From Candidatus Latescibacterota bacterium (GTDB taxonomy: Bacteria; Latescibacterota; UBA2968; UBA8231): 7,563 bases of DNA. This document shows, in pieces, positions 1-7,522 of this stretch (position 1 is the first letter of the stretch; every line of letters begins with the position of its first letter). Position numbers and translations under genes: made by a program. The notes under the pieces were generated by a model. The model made no database searches and was not told the origin of the DNA. It was given only the letters and a program-made list of their open reading frames with translations. The stretch is taken from positions 1 to 7,563 of the forward strand of contig DPVW01000199.1 in NCBI GenBank assembly GCA_003529325.1. The letters run 5' to 3'.

Positions 1-251
1 CGGGCGGGCCTCAAGTTGGTTGATAACCATCGAGGCACACCCCCCATGCGGGAGCTTCAATCTGATTCAGGCTTGCGAAAAGGACACCTGCATAAGACTC
101 GGAATGAGTCTCCCGGTGGCCTTTCTCGAAGTAGGATCCGCCCACGATGTAATATCAAGCAAACTATCGACAGGCTCATTCTCTTAGGTTAGTGTGAGTT
201 CTCCATCTCTGAGCAGCAGTCGAAACGACTTCCACGGGTACACGAGGATAC
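1..251. other. Leader region without a supportable gene
   Basis: Upstream of the GH116 gene, two forward frames happen to stay open from the window edge to about 181-186. They give short peptides with no recognisable motif, and neither can be preferred, so I do not call a gene. Either could be the tail of a gene that starts outside the window. A TAATAT hexamer at 150-155 could be a -10 element, but no good -35 sits at normal spacing, so no promoter is called. A compact hairpin lies at 8-36 and is listed separately. Confidence 0.5.
8..36. repeat. Compact two-part hairpin
   Basis: GCCTC at 8-12 pairs with GAGGC at 32-36. Inside it, TGGTT at 17-21 pairs with AACCA at 25-29 around a GAT loop, and G15 can pair with C31. 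No T-run follows on either strand, so it does not look like an intrinsic terminator. Its role is unknown. It could be part of a transcript ending or starting to the left of the window. Confidence 0.4.
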
Positions 252-2822
252 ATGAAAAAGGCAAAGCCATACAGTCGCAGCCAGCTGGCCGGCGAAGACG
301 CCTCCGCACGCACCCTTACCGGCCAGAATCTGCTGCAGGTGGCGTTGCCACTGGGTGGTCTTGGCACGGGATGCATTTGCCTCAATGGCCAGGGGGGGCT
401 GCAGGATTTTTCGATTCGCAACAGACCAGCTACCTCGGGTGCGCCCGACGGGCATGGCACCTCAGACGCTGCCTTCGCATTGCTGCACATCAAGGGCAAG
501 CAACCGGTTACGAAGCTTGTGGAAGGCCCCATGCCGGCGGAGAAGATGTATAACCTGGGCACGAAGGGTCAGGGCTTTCGCCAGGGAGGGTATGAGGGGT
601 TGCCCCGATTCAGCCAGGCGAGTTTTACCGGCCAGTTCCCCTTCGGGGCCGTGCGGCTGCAGGACCCCGAGATCCCACTGCGGGTCAGCGTAACAGGGTT
701 CAATCCCTTCATTCCGCTGGACACCGTCAATTCCGGCATTCCCTGCGCGATCCTCGAATACAAGCTGGAAAATCGCGGCAAGAAGCGGGTGGACTACGAA
801 TTCTCCTATCACCTGTCGCACCTGGCAGGTGACTCGGGACGAGGAGGTGGAAGCAACACCCGCAATGAAGTCATTCCGGGAGGTGTCTATCTCTCCAACA
901 CCGAGCCGGAAGGGTCCGAGCATTCAGCAACCGCCTCCCTCACCGTCGCCGGACACCGTCCCAAGATCAAGGCCATGTGGTTTCGCGGTGGCTGGTTCGA
1001 TTCCATCTCAGCCCTCTGGCGTGAAGTGTCGACGGGTACCTTCCGGCCGAACAAGGGCGAGGACGCGGCGCACAACAGCGGCAGAAATGGCGGCTCGGTC
1101 CTGTTGCAGGGATCGCTGGCACCAGGTGCGAGTGAGACCTATCCAATCGTCATCGCCTGGCATTTCCCCAACTGTCACTACGACGCTCGCCGGTCCAGCG
1201 ACTCTGAGAACGACAGTTGCCAGCCGACGTGGCGCCCATTTTACGCCTCCCAGTGGGACAATGCAGCTGCCGTCGCTTCGTACGTGCGCCGGCACTACGA
1301 CTCGCTGCGATCGCGGACCCAGGCATTCCACGACGCCCTTTTCAGCTCCACACTTCCCTCCTTTGTACTCGACGCCATTTCCGCCAACCTCGCGATCCTC
1401 AAATCGCCGACACTGCTGCTGCAGGAAAGCGGCAATGCCTGGGCCTGGGAGGGTTGTTTCGTCGACAGCGGTTGCTGTGCGGGCACGTGCACCCACGTGT
1501 GGAATTACGCCCAGGCCCTGCCACATCTCTATCCCGAACTCGAGCGCACCTTTCGCGAAACCGAATTGGAACGCTCCATGGACCGGCGTGGACACATCAC
1601 CTTTCGCTCTTCACTGCCCGATGGCGAGACGGAGCATCAGTTCCACGCCGCATCCGATGGTCAACTCGGTGGCATCATGAAGGTCTACCGAGAATGGCAG
1701 ATCTGTGGCGACAGGAAGTGGCTGAAGCGCATGTATCCTCTCGCCAGGCGCAGCATCGACTATTGCATCCGGACGTGGGACCCGCGCGGTCGCGGTGTGC
1801 TGGAGGAACCCCACCACAACACCTATGACATCGAATTCTGGGGACCGGATGGAATGTGCACCAGCTTCTATCTGGGGGCCCTGGCGGCGATGGCTGAACT
1901 GTCCCGCGATGTTGGCAAAGCGGAAAATGCCACGCGTTATGAAGAACTACGCAAGAAGGGCGCCGCCTACCTCGATAAACACCTGTGGAATGGTTCCTAC
2001 TACGAACAACGGGTTACCTATCGGGGTCTGAAAAACAAGACCTTCGCCCGACTCGTCGACAAGGTCAACGCCGACAGTGGCGAGGTGGAGAAACTGCTGA
2101 AGCGAGAAGGACCCAAGTATCAGTATGGCACGGGCTGTATCTCAGACGGGGTCATCGGCAGTTGGATGGCAAGCATCTACGGTATCGGTGCGCCGCTGAG
2201 TCGGGCACGTGTCCGGCGCAACCTCAAGGCGATCTTCGAATACAACTTCAAGGCGGACCTGAGTGCTCACGCCTGCACCCAGCGACCGGGTTATGCCTGG
2301 GGTCAGGAGGCGGGACTGTTATTATGTTCGTGGCCGAAAGGCGGCAAACCGACACTGCCATTCGTGTACTCCGATGAAGTCTGGACCGGCATCGAATACC
2401 AGGTCGCATCCCATCTGATCGAAGAAGGACTTGTCGATGAAGGGCTGACGATCGTCAAAGGGGCACGCGATCGATATGATGGGCACGTGCGCAATCCTTG
2501 GAATGAGTACGAGTGCGGGAACTATTATGCCCGCGCCCTTGCCAGCTACGCCTTGCTTGGTTCGCTGTCAGGTTTTCGATATTCGCTGGCCAAAAAAACC
2601 ATGTGGTTCGGTCCAAGGATAAAAGGAAAACGTTTTACCACCTTCTTTTCTACAGCAACCGGTTTCGGCACCCTCACCCTCACAGAATCCGCCTTGACGA
2701 TCGACATGGTGGAGGGAGTCCTGGACGTGGACACACTTCATCTGGAACGCAAGGGCAAACGCCAACACATCCGCCGCGAGATTCGTGCCGTGGCTGGGAA
2801 ACGAACGACAATCCGCCTATAG
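252..2822 (+). CDS. GH116-family glycoside hydrolase (beta-glucosidase / glucosylceramidase-like)
   Basis: This 856-residue protein is probably a retaining beta-glycosidase related to human GBA2 and bacterial GH116 enzymes. An N-terminal beta-sandwich region (about 20-310, starting with the glycine-rich ALPLGGLGTG at 31-40) precedes an (alpha/alpha)6 barrel (about 350-775). By alignment from memory with GBA2, WEG at 399-401 matches the LEG motif, making E400 the likely nucleophile. NTYD at 523-526 followed by W530 matches QTYDGW, making D526 the likely acid/base. SDEVWTGIEYQ (707-717) matches the SDEVWVGV block of the family. The cysteine-rich stretch after E400 (C402, C408, C409, C413) is a visible feature. 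There is no signal peptide or membrane segment, so the enzyme should be cytoplasmic and act on imported or intracellular beta-glucosides or related glycosides. GAGGA at 244-248 supports the ATG at 252. The exact substrate cannot be read from sequence, because GH116 includes glucosidases, xylosidases and N-acetylglucosaminidases. Confidence 0.9.
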   Translation: MKKAKPYSRSQLAGEDASARTLTGQNLLQVALPLGGLGTGCICLNGQGGLQDFSIRNRPATSGAPDGHGTSDAAFALLHIKGKQPVTKLVEGPMPAEKMYNLGTKGQGFRQGGYEGLPRFSQASFTGQFPFGAVRLQDPEIPLRVSVTGFNPFIPLDTVNSGIPCAILEYKLENRGKKRVDYEFSYHLSHLAGDSGRGGGSNTRNEVIPGGVYLSNTEPEGSEHSATASLTVAGHRPKIKAMWFRGGWFDSISALWREVSTGTFRPNKGEDAAHNSGRNGGSVLLQGSLAPGASETYPIVIAWHFPNCHYDARRSSDSENDSCQPTWRPFYASQWDNAAAVASYVRRHYDSLRSRTQAFHDALFSSTLPSFVLDAISANLAILKSPTLLLQESGNAWAWEGCFVDSGCCAGTCTHVWNYAQALPHLYPELERTFRETELERSMDRRGHITFRSSLPDGETEHQFHAASDGQLGGIMKVYREWQICGDRKWLKRMYPLARRSIDYCIRTWDPRGRGVLEEPHHNTYDIEFWGPDGMCTSFYLGALAAMAELSRDVGKAENATRYEELRKKGAAYLDKHLWNGSYYEQRVTYRGLKNKTFARLVDKVNADSGEVEKLLKREGPKYQYGTGCISDGVIGSWMASIYGIGAPLSRARVRRNLKAIFEYNFKADLSAHACTQRPGYAWGQEAGLLLCSWPKGGKPTLPFVYSDEVWTGIEYQVASHLIEEGLVDEGLTIVKGARDRYDGHVRNPWNEYECGNYYARALASYALLGSLSGFRYSLAKKTMWFGPRIKGKRFTTFFSTATGFGTLTLTESALTIDMVEGVLDVDTLHLERKGKRQHIRREIRAVAGKRTTIRL

Positions 2823-2842
2823 AGGTTCAGTCACTGCCCGCC

Positions 2843-3601
<759 letters not shown>

Positions 3602-3664
3602 AACGCGAGGAGTCGATGCTGCGATCCGAGGACAAGACGGCTTTCCTGGCCAGGTTATGATCAC

Positions 3665-4276
3665 ATGAACGACCGCTCTGCCACAACCTTTCGCACGTAC
3701 GCCGCCAACGCCTTCGACTATTTGAACCGGCATCGTGACCGCAGCCGAATGGCGCCGATATTACGCAACTTCGCCAGCAAACTTCCCCCTGGTTCGGTAC
3801 TTGATCTGGGCTGCGGCCCTGGCTTCGATGGAGATCAACTGCGCAAGTGGGGCCACCTGGTCGTTGGACTCGACCGCACAAAACAAGCGCTCCGCCTCGC
3901 CGCCGAAAACTACCCGGGTCCATATGCGTGTGCTGACATACGGGCCCTGCCGATCCGCGGCAGTCTTGCGGGTGTCTGGGCTAGCGCGTCACTTCTGCAC
4001 CTCGAACCCGCCGAACTTGCTCACGCCCTGCGGTCGGTGCGTCAGCGACTGGTTCCCCACGGGGTCCTGTGGCTAAGCATGAAGGAGGGACACGGGAGTG
4101 GCTGGGACTTCACTTATGGTAAGCAACACCCACGGTGGTTCACATACTGGTCACCACAAGAACTGGATCTGGCCTTGACGGATGCCGGCTTCGAGATCTC
4201 CGAGAGCAATAGTTCTGCCGGCGCCAGAAACACATGGTTGCACCGGCTTGCCGTCGTAGGTGCACAAGCCGGGTGA
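3665..4276 (+). CDS. Class I SAM-dependent methyltransferase
   Basis: This 203-residue Rossmann-fold methyltransferase has motif I VLDLGCGPG at 45-53, which binds SAM. An acidic D70 at the end of strand 2 (GLD) is positioned for the ribose hydroxyls. DIRALP (91-96) contacts the adenine in the family, and ASLLHL (108-113) is the motif IV region. VPHGVLWLSMKEG (130-142) is the usual strand 5 segment of the Methyltransf_11/25 type. The rest, including WFTYWSPQELDLALTDAGF, is the typical C-terminal part of small-molecule methyltransferases. It is complete in length. The substrate cannot be inferred. It lies 63 bases after the ATPase gene, and no good ribosome binding site is visible. The nearby ATG at 3657 is closed immediately by a stop, so 3665 is the start. 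Its 3' end overlaps a possible GTG start of the next gene in a GTGA arrangement, which suggests translational coupling. Confidence 0.88.
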   Translation: MNDRSATTFRTYAANAFDYLNRHRDRSRMAPILRNFASKLPPGSVLDLGCGPGFDGDQLRKWGHLVVGLDRTKQALRLAAENYPGPYACADIRALPIRGSLAGVWASASLLHLEPAELAHALRSVRQRLVPHGVLWLSMKEGHGSGWDFTYGKQHPRWFTYWSPQELDLALTDAGFEISESNSSAGARNTWLHRLAVVGAQAG

Positions 4277-4296
4277 ATGAGTTCCCAGAATCCGCA

Positions 4297-4731
4297 ATGC
4301 CTGAAATCGGACCACTCCGCGACGACGAGTTGTCTCTGGCCTTCAGCTTGAAGCAGGAGTACCTCGATGACTCGCCCTTTGAGAGTTGGCAGATTCAGCG
4401 CAGTACGCATCCAGATCTTTTTCTTGCCGCTCGCGTCGATGGCCATGCCATTGGCATCTGTTACGGCTGGCCACCTGACGCAGAACACGTCTCTGCTGAT
4501 ACCATCGTCCTCCAGGGCATTGCCATTGCCGAAGACTTCTCCGGGAAATGTCACGGAAGCCAGCTGTTACATGCGTTCGAGTCTCAGGCGACTGGAACAG
4601 CTACTCCCATCTGGACTGGACCGAGGCGACGGCGGGCCGGCATGGCGGACTTGCCGTGGAGTGGCCCGTCAGTAAGGAATTGGAGGATCAGGGTCTGGTC
4701 GACGTCTACCGCAAGCTCCACCCGCGTGTGA
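4297..4731 (+). pseudogene. GNAT-family N-acetyltransferase, 3' truncated and degraded
   Basis: Residues 1-98 of this reading frame look like a GNAT acyl-CoA N-acyltransferase: IGPLRDDEL near the N terminus, DLFLAARVDGHAIGICYGW (40-58) as strands 2-3, and VLQGIAIAEDF (71-81) as strand 4. The next segment, SGKCHGSQLLHAFESQA, occupies the CoA-pyrophosphate loop and helix 3. Where the family has R-G-x-G-x-G, this protein has S82 and C85, so the loop is damaged. The last 46 residues, from about 99 on, have the arginine/proline/tryptophan composition of an out-of-frame read and in fact overlie an EEP gene fragment. Strands 5-7 of the GNAT fold are missing, so activity is unlikely. The ATG at 4297 gives the natural family start. 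A GTG at 4273, overlapping the methyltransferase stop, is an in-frame alternative. Confidence 0.75.
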
Positions 4732-4850
4732 GATCGGAGGAAGGAAGGCGTATTGACCGAGTCTACTACAAACTGTATCGGTGGCATCCGGTGAAGTGGC
4801 CCTCCGATCACCCGGCTGTGATTGTCACATTCCGCCAGTCCGGAGAATGA
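4581..4850 (+). pseudogene. C-terminal fragment of an endonuclease/exonuclease/phosphatase (EEP) family protein
   Basis: This stretch, in a different frame from the overlapping GNAT remnant, encodes about 89 residues recognisable as the end of an EEP-superfamily hydrolase (DNase I-like fold). GDWNS at 4587-4601 is the catalytic GDxN block. SHLDWTEAT follows, then EWPVSKELEDQGLVDVYRKL, then RIDRVYY, and WPSDHPAV with the catalytic SDH at 4803-4811. The natural C terminus IVTFRQSGE ends at the TGA at 4848-4850. Family members have longer spacers between HP and RID, and between YY and WPSDH, as I remember them. Here both are shortened, which suggests further in-frame loss. The whole N-terminal half with its metal-binding residues is absent and there is no start codon of its own, so this is a remnant. 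Substrate unknown. Confidence 0.75.
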
Positions 4851-4951
4851 CATGCGCATGCCGATCCCAATCGGTACGAGGCAGATCGACTCGAGCGAAT
4901 CCGCCAACTCGGCGCATCGAAGTCGAGTGAAGCTCTCGCGCACTCAAACCC

Positions 4952-6931
4952 TCACATCGTCGCACCTGCCTCCTGCAACCGCGTGACGATCTCATCGTGG
5001 CCGTAGCGCTCGGCCCAGGCCAGAGGCCGGGCCCAGTCAGCGCCGGCATGGTTGGGGTCCGCACCGCGGCTCAGCAGGAAGCGACACAGCGCCAACTGAC
5101 CATAACGGGCGGCCCATCCCAGGGGCGTGCTGTGCAGTTGCGACTCGATGGTGTCCACCTCGGCCCCCCCATCGACAAGGATACGGGCGAAGTCGACGAC
5201 TTCTTCCACTGTGTGGCCGTATTCGACCGGGTTACAGGAACGCGCCGCCAGATGGTGGAGGATGGTGAAGTCGGCACGTGACGTGCGGCTGTTGCGTGCC
5301 TTTAGGTTAAAACCCGCATCGACGAGTCGCTGCAGATTGCGCACGTAGCTGCGCCGGTCCCAACCATCGTTGCCGATCTTCAGGTTGCCGATGCGCCACC
5401 CGCGGATCGCCTGCTCCAGCAGGCTGAATTGACCGTCGGGTGGCACCGCCGTGCCGTGGGCCAGCTCATGCTCAAGGACGGCCTCATTGCCGGCAAGAAT
5501 GGCACTCCACAGCAGACGCTCGCGGGCATCCGGATTTGATCTCATATGCTCGGCCAGTGCGGCGAGGTTGTTGGTCACACAGTAGGTCAGAGCATGTCCC
5601 ACCGCACCGTGCAGAAACAGCAGGTCGGCGACCTTGCCGTGACCGTGCAGCAGTGACTGCTCGATGGCGCTACCGGAGGCATAAATCTCGACCTCTGCGC
5701 GCGCGCCTCCGGACAACAGCGCCTGCACGACGGACAGGTGCCCGCGATTGGCAGCCAGCCACATGGGCTCACCCCTCTGCTCGATCTGCTCGCCCGCGAC
5801 TTCGATGGAGAACGTGGCGTCCGGATCGGCGCTTGCCTCGAGCAGCACCGTCACGACCTCGGTATGGCCCCGGAAAGCAGCGACTGTGAGTGGCGCACCC
5901 TTGCCGCCACTCCCATTGGCCGACTCTGTGCCTGCCGCCAGCCGCTCTCGCACGTCTGCAACATCCCCCAGACCGGCAGCGGCCCACAGATCGCACCGCG
6001 CGCCACGATCGACGAGCAGTCCCGCCACCGCCGTGTACTTCGAGTATTCGTCGTCTGGCACCTTCCATCCGTGGTCCAGGGCGGACTGCAGAGGGCGACG
6101 ACCGGCGGCATCCTCAACATCGATATCCGCGCCCCGGTCCAACAGCATCAACACCAGATCCAGCTCCGCTCCCTGCACGGCTCGGTGCAACGCGGTCCGC
6201 CCTCGATCATCGCGTGCCTCGAGAGCGGTCGGGTCCGCGTCGAGAAGGGCCGTCACGCGGGCGCCATCACCCCGGGCGGCAGCCTCACCGAGATCGCGGC
6301 CGGGATCACTGGTGCCACGCCGTTCGGCAAGGTGCGCGTCGATGGCCTCGACGATGGGGTTCAAGTCGCGATCGTATGCCATCGCCCGCGGCGATGTAGC
6401 TTCGCGATGGGGATAGATCCCCTTGAGTGGGTCCGCCCCCGCTTCGAGAAGGAGTTTGACCACCTCGAGCTGATTGCCGTAGACGGCATAGTGCAGAACC
6501 TGGTGCTCGTCGTTGCTCGCCGTGTCCTGATGGGCGAGTTCGGGTGCCTCTGCCAAAATGCGGCGCACCTCTTCGACGTCCCCCCTCTCGGCGGCTGCGC
6601 TGAGAAGGACGTGCCGTTCGAACCGATCATCGCGCGAGGGAGCGTCGTTGTGCAGTGTCTCTTTGACCATGTCTAGCAGTCTCTCCTTGAGGGCCTTGCG
6701 AGCGTCGTGCAGCCGCTTGCGCACGGCGCCCTCGGTGATGTCGAGGAAGTCGGCGATCTCCGACTGGGAATGTGCACCGATGTAGTAGAGAGTGATGGTC
6801 TCGCGTTGGTGTTCCGGTAGAGAGGCAACGGCGAGGCGAATGGCAGCTGCGGACTCGGCGCGCTCAAGCGTGTCCAGCGGGCTCGGATGGTTGATGTCGG
6901 CCGTAATTTCCTGGATTCTCTCCAAAGGCAC
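4952..6931 (-). CDS. Sigma region 4 plus ankyrin-repeat domain (longest intact piece of the sigma gene)
   Basis: This open frame of 659 codons begins at GTG 6931 (PLERIQEI...), which is probably internal to the gene and not a real start. Residues 36-88 are sigma-70 region 4: LPEHQRETITLYYIG, then the helix-turn-helix SQSEIADFLDITEGAVRKRLHDARKAL, which would bind a -35 element. From about 107 to 656 there are roughly ten ankyrin-type helical pairs with signatures such as HYAVYGNQLEVVKLLLEAGAD (147-167), TALHRAVQGAELDLVLMLLDRGAD (246-269), PLTVAAFRGHTEVVTVLLEASAD (347-369), GEPMWLAANRGHLSVVQALL (387-406) and TPLGWAARYGQLALCRFLLSRGAD (602-625). Some repeats between 420 and 560 are diverged. Ankyrin stacks bind proteins, so the tail may sense a signal or take the place of an anti-sigma factor; that role is inferred. 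Without region 2 this piece alone should not function as a sigma factor. Confidence 0.85.
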   Translation of the reverse strand: MPLERIQEITADINHPSPLDTLERAESAAAIRLAVASLPEHQRETITLYYIGAHSQSEIADFLDITEGAVRKRLHDARKALKERLLDMVKETLHNDAPSRDDRFERHVLLSAAAERGDVEEVRRILAEAPELAHQDTASNDEHQVLHYAVYGNQLEVVKLLLEAGADPLKGIYPHREATSPRAMAYDRDLNPIVEAIDAHLAERRGTSDPGRDLGEAAARGDGARVTALLDADPTALEARDDRGRTALHRAVQGAELDLVLMLLDRGADIDVEDAAGRRPLQSALDHGWKVPDDEYSKYTAVAGLLVDRGARCDLWAAAGLGDVADVRERLAAGTESANGSGGKGAPLTVAAFRGHTEVVTVLLEASADPDATFSIEVAGEQIEQRGEPMWLAANRGHLSVVQALLSGGARAEVEIYASGSAIEQSLLHGHGKVADLLFLHGAVGHALTYCVTNNLAALAEHMRSNPDARERLLWSAILAGNEAVLEHELAHGTAVPPDGQFSLLEQAIRGWRIGNLKIGNDGWDRRSYVRNLQRLVDAGFNLKARNSRTSRADFTILHHLAARSCNPVEYGHTVEEVVDFARILVDGGAEVDTIESQLHSTPLGWAARYGQLALCRFLLSRGADPNHAGADWARPLAWAERYGHDEIVTRLQEAGATM

Positions 6932-7256
6932 GGTGGACAGTCTTCCCCCCGTCTAGTGTGCCGGTCACAGTACTTGAACACGATGCGCCGTAGCCATCCG
7001 GGGAAGGCGCTGGGTTCGCGCAGACTCGCCAGATCGCCAAATACCTGGATGAAGGCATCCTGGGCGGCATCCTCGGCGAGGTGGAAGTCCCGCAGGAGGG
7101 ACCACGCATACCCCACCGACATGTCCTGAAAGCGCCGGACCAGTTCGGTGAAAGGCTACCCGGGTCTCCTTGCTGGGCACGGCTGACGATGTCAGCGACG
7201 GGCATGGATCGGCCATCGCCGCCGGTGGGTCTGTGTGTGTTAGATGCAGTGCTCAT
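4952..7256 (-). pseudogene. ECF-type sigma-70 factor with long ankyrin-repeat tail, split by two frame breaks
   Basis: Read across three frames, this is one gene of about 768 codons. The N terminus starts at ATG 7256 (MSTASNTH...) and reads VADIVSRAQQGDPG down to about 7160. Sigma region 2 follows from about 7152 in the next frame: FTELVRRFQDMSVGYAW, AEDAAQDAFIQVFGDL (region 2.2) and PSAFPGWLRRIVFKYCDRH (region 2.4). Region 4 and the ankyrin tail follow in the third frame. Breaks lie between 7147 and 7160 and at the C run 6945-6950. Both need the same correction, one extra base or two fewer. TAG codons close the receiving frame just before each join (near 7158 and at 6953-6955), so simple internal restarts do not explain the layout. 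It may be a true pseudogene, a sequence with indel errors, or a recoded gene. No anti-sigma gene lies next to it in the window. Sigma identity is clear; integrity is not. Confidence 0.85.
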
Positions 7257-7282
7257 ACTACAAGGCCCCCGGATCCGTATGC

Positions 7283-7313
7283 TACGTTACTGAAGGAGTG
7301 TAAAAAAAATTCC
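7283..7313 (-). promoter_or_regulatory. Possible ECF-type promoter for the sigma-ankyrin gene
   Basis: On the minus strand, GGAATTT (7307-7313) within a run of T is followed, 16 bases later, by GTAACGTA (7283-7290). The ATG at 7256 lies about 27 bases downstream. GGAA-type -35 elements and CGT-containing -10 elements are typical of ECF sigma factors, so this could be an autoregulated promoter. The -10 match is weak, so the call is tentative. Confidence 0.3.
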
Positions 7314-7409
7314 GTGATCTCAGAACCTACAATCGCGGCTGCAGTTACATCCATCTGCCTCCCTGAGGGATTGTCGCATCTAACCCGAATCTTGCCCCCG
7401 AAGGGAGCG

Positions 7410-7465
7410 CGTCGGCCGCAGGCCGACGTGGCACCAGCGATGCGCCCGTCAGGGCGCCGCTGGTG
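7410..7465. repeat. Two adjacent strong hairpins
   Basis: The first hairpin pairs CGTCGGCC (7410-7417) with GGCCGACG (7421-7428) around a GCA loop. The second pairs CACCAGCG (7432-7439) with CGCTGGTG (7458-7465), and inside it GCGCCC (7442-7447) with GGGCGC (7452-7457) around GTCA. That gives 14 base pairs with only an AT bulge. No T-run follows on either strand. This could be a dispersed palindromic repeat (REP-like), a structured small RNA or an attenuation element. The rest of 7314-7409 shows no gene or motif that I recognise. Confidence 0.6.
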
Positions 7466-7480
7466 AGAGAGCGGAGGAGG

Positions 7481-7518
7481 CCGACACAAAGAGCCCTGGC
7501 GCACAGCACCAGGGCTCT
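7481..7518 (-). terminator. Intrinsic-terminator-like hairpin downstream of the tRNA
   Basis: AGAGCCCTGG (7490-7499) and CCAGGGCTCT (7509-7518) form a perfect 10-bp stem with a nine-base loop. On the minus strand it starts four bases after the CCA end of the tRNA and is followed by TTTGTGTC, a modest T-rich tail. Position and shape fit a Rho-independent terminator for the tRNA transcript, although the T-run is short. Confidence 0.65.
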
Positions 7519-7522
7519 GTAG

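Noticed and set aside
8..36. Integron attC site
   Set aside because: The required GTTRRRY and RYYYAAC ends are not present.
1..186. Two overlapping open frames at the left edge
   Set aside because: Both lack motifs and they contradict each other; a partial gene cannot be claimed.
176..562. A 128-codon minus-strand frame covering the leader and GH116 start
   Set aside because: It is mostly antisense to GH116 coding sequence and shows no recognisable domain.
829..1680. A 283-codon + frame inside the GH116 gene
   Set aside because: It is rich in Ser, Pro, Arg and Thr with no motif and overlaps strongly supported GH116 coding sequence.
2513..2842. N-terminal extension of the ATPase frame
   Set aside because: It overlaps GH116 coding sequence in another frame and has no family similarity; homology starts at 2843.
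4851..4985. Short + strand frames after the EEP stop, including HADPNRYEADRLERIRQLG
   Set aside because: It could pass for coding sequence, but it has no start at a good site and no motif, and it runs into the antisense of the sigma-ankyrin gene.
5738..6676. A 312-codon open frame on the + strand opposite the ankyrin region
   Set aside because: It lies antisense to clear ankyrin repeats, shows no family motif, and long antisense frames are common in GC-rich genes.
6940..6955. Programmed ribosomal -1 frameshift in the sigma gene
   Set aside because: In the actual frame the codons CGG GGG GAA do not form a proper slippery heptamer, and a second break exists upstream. Mutation or sequencing error is simpler.
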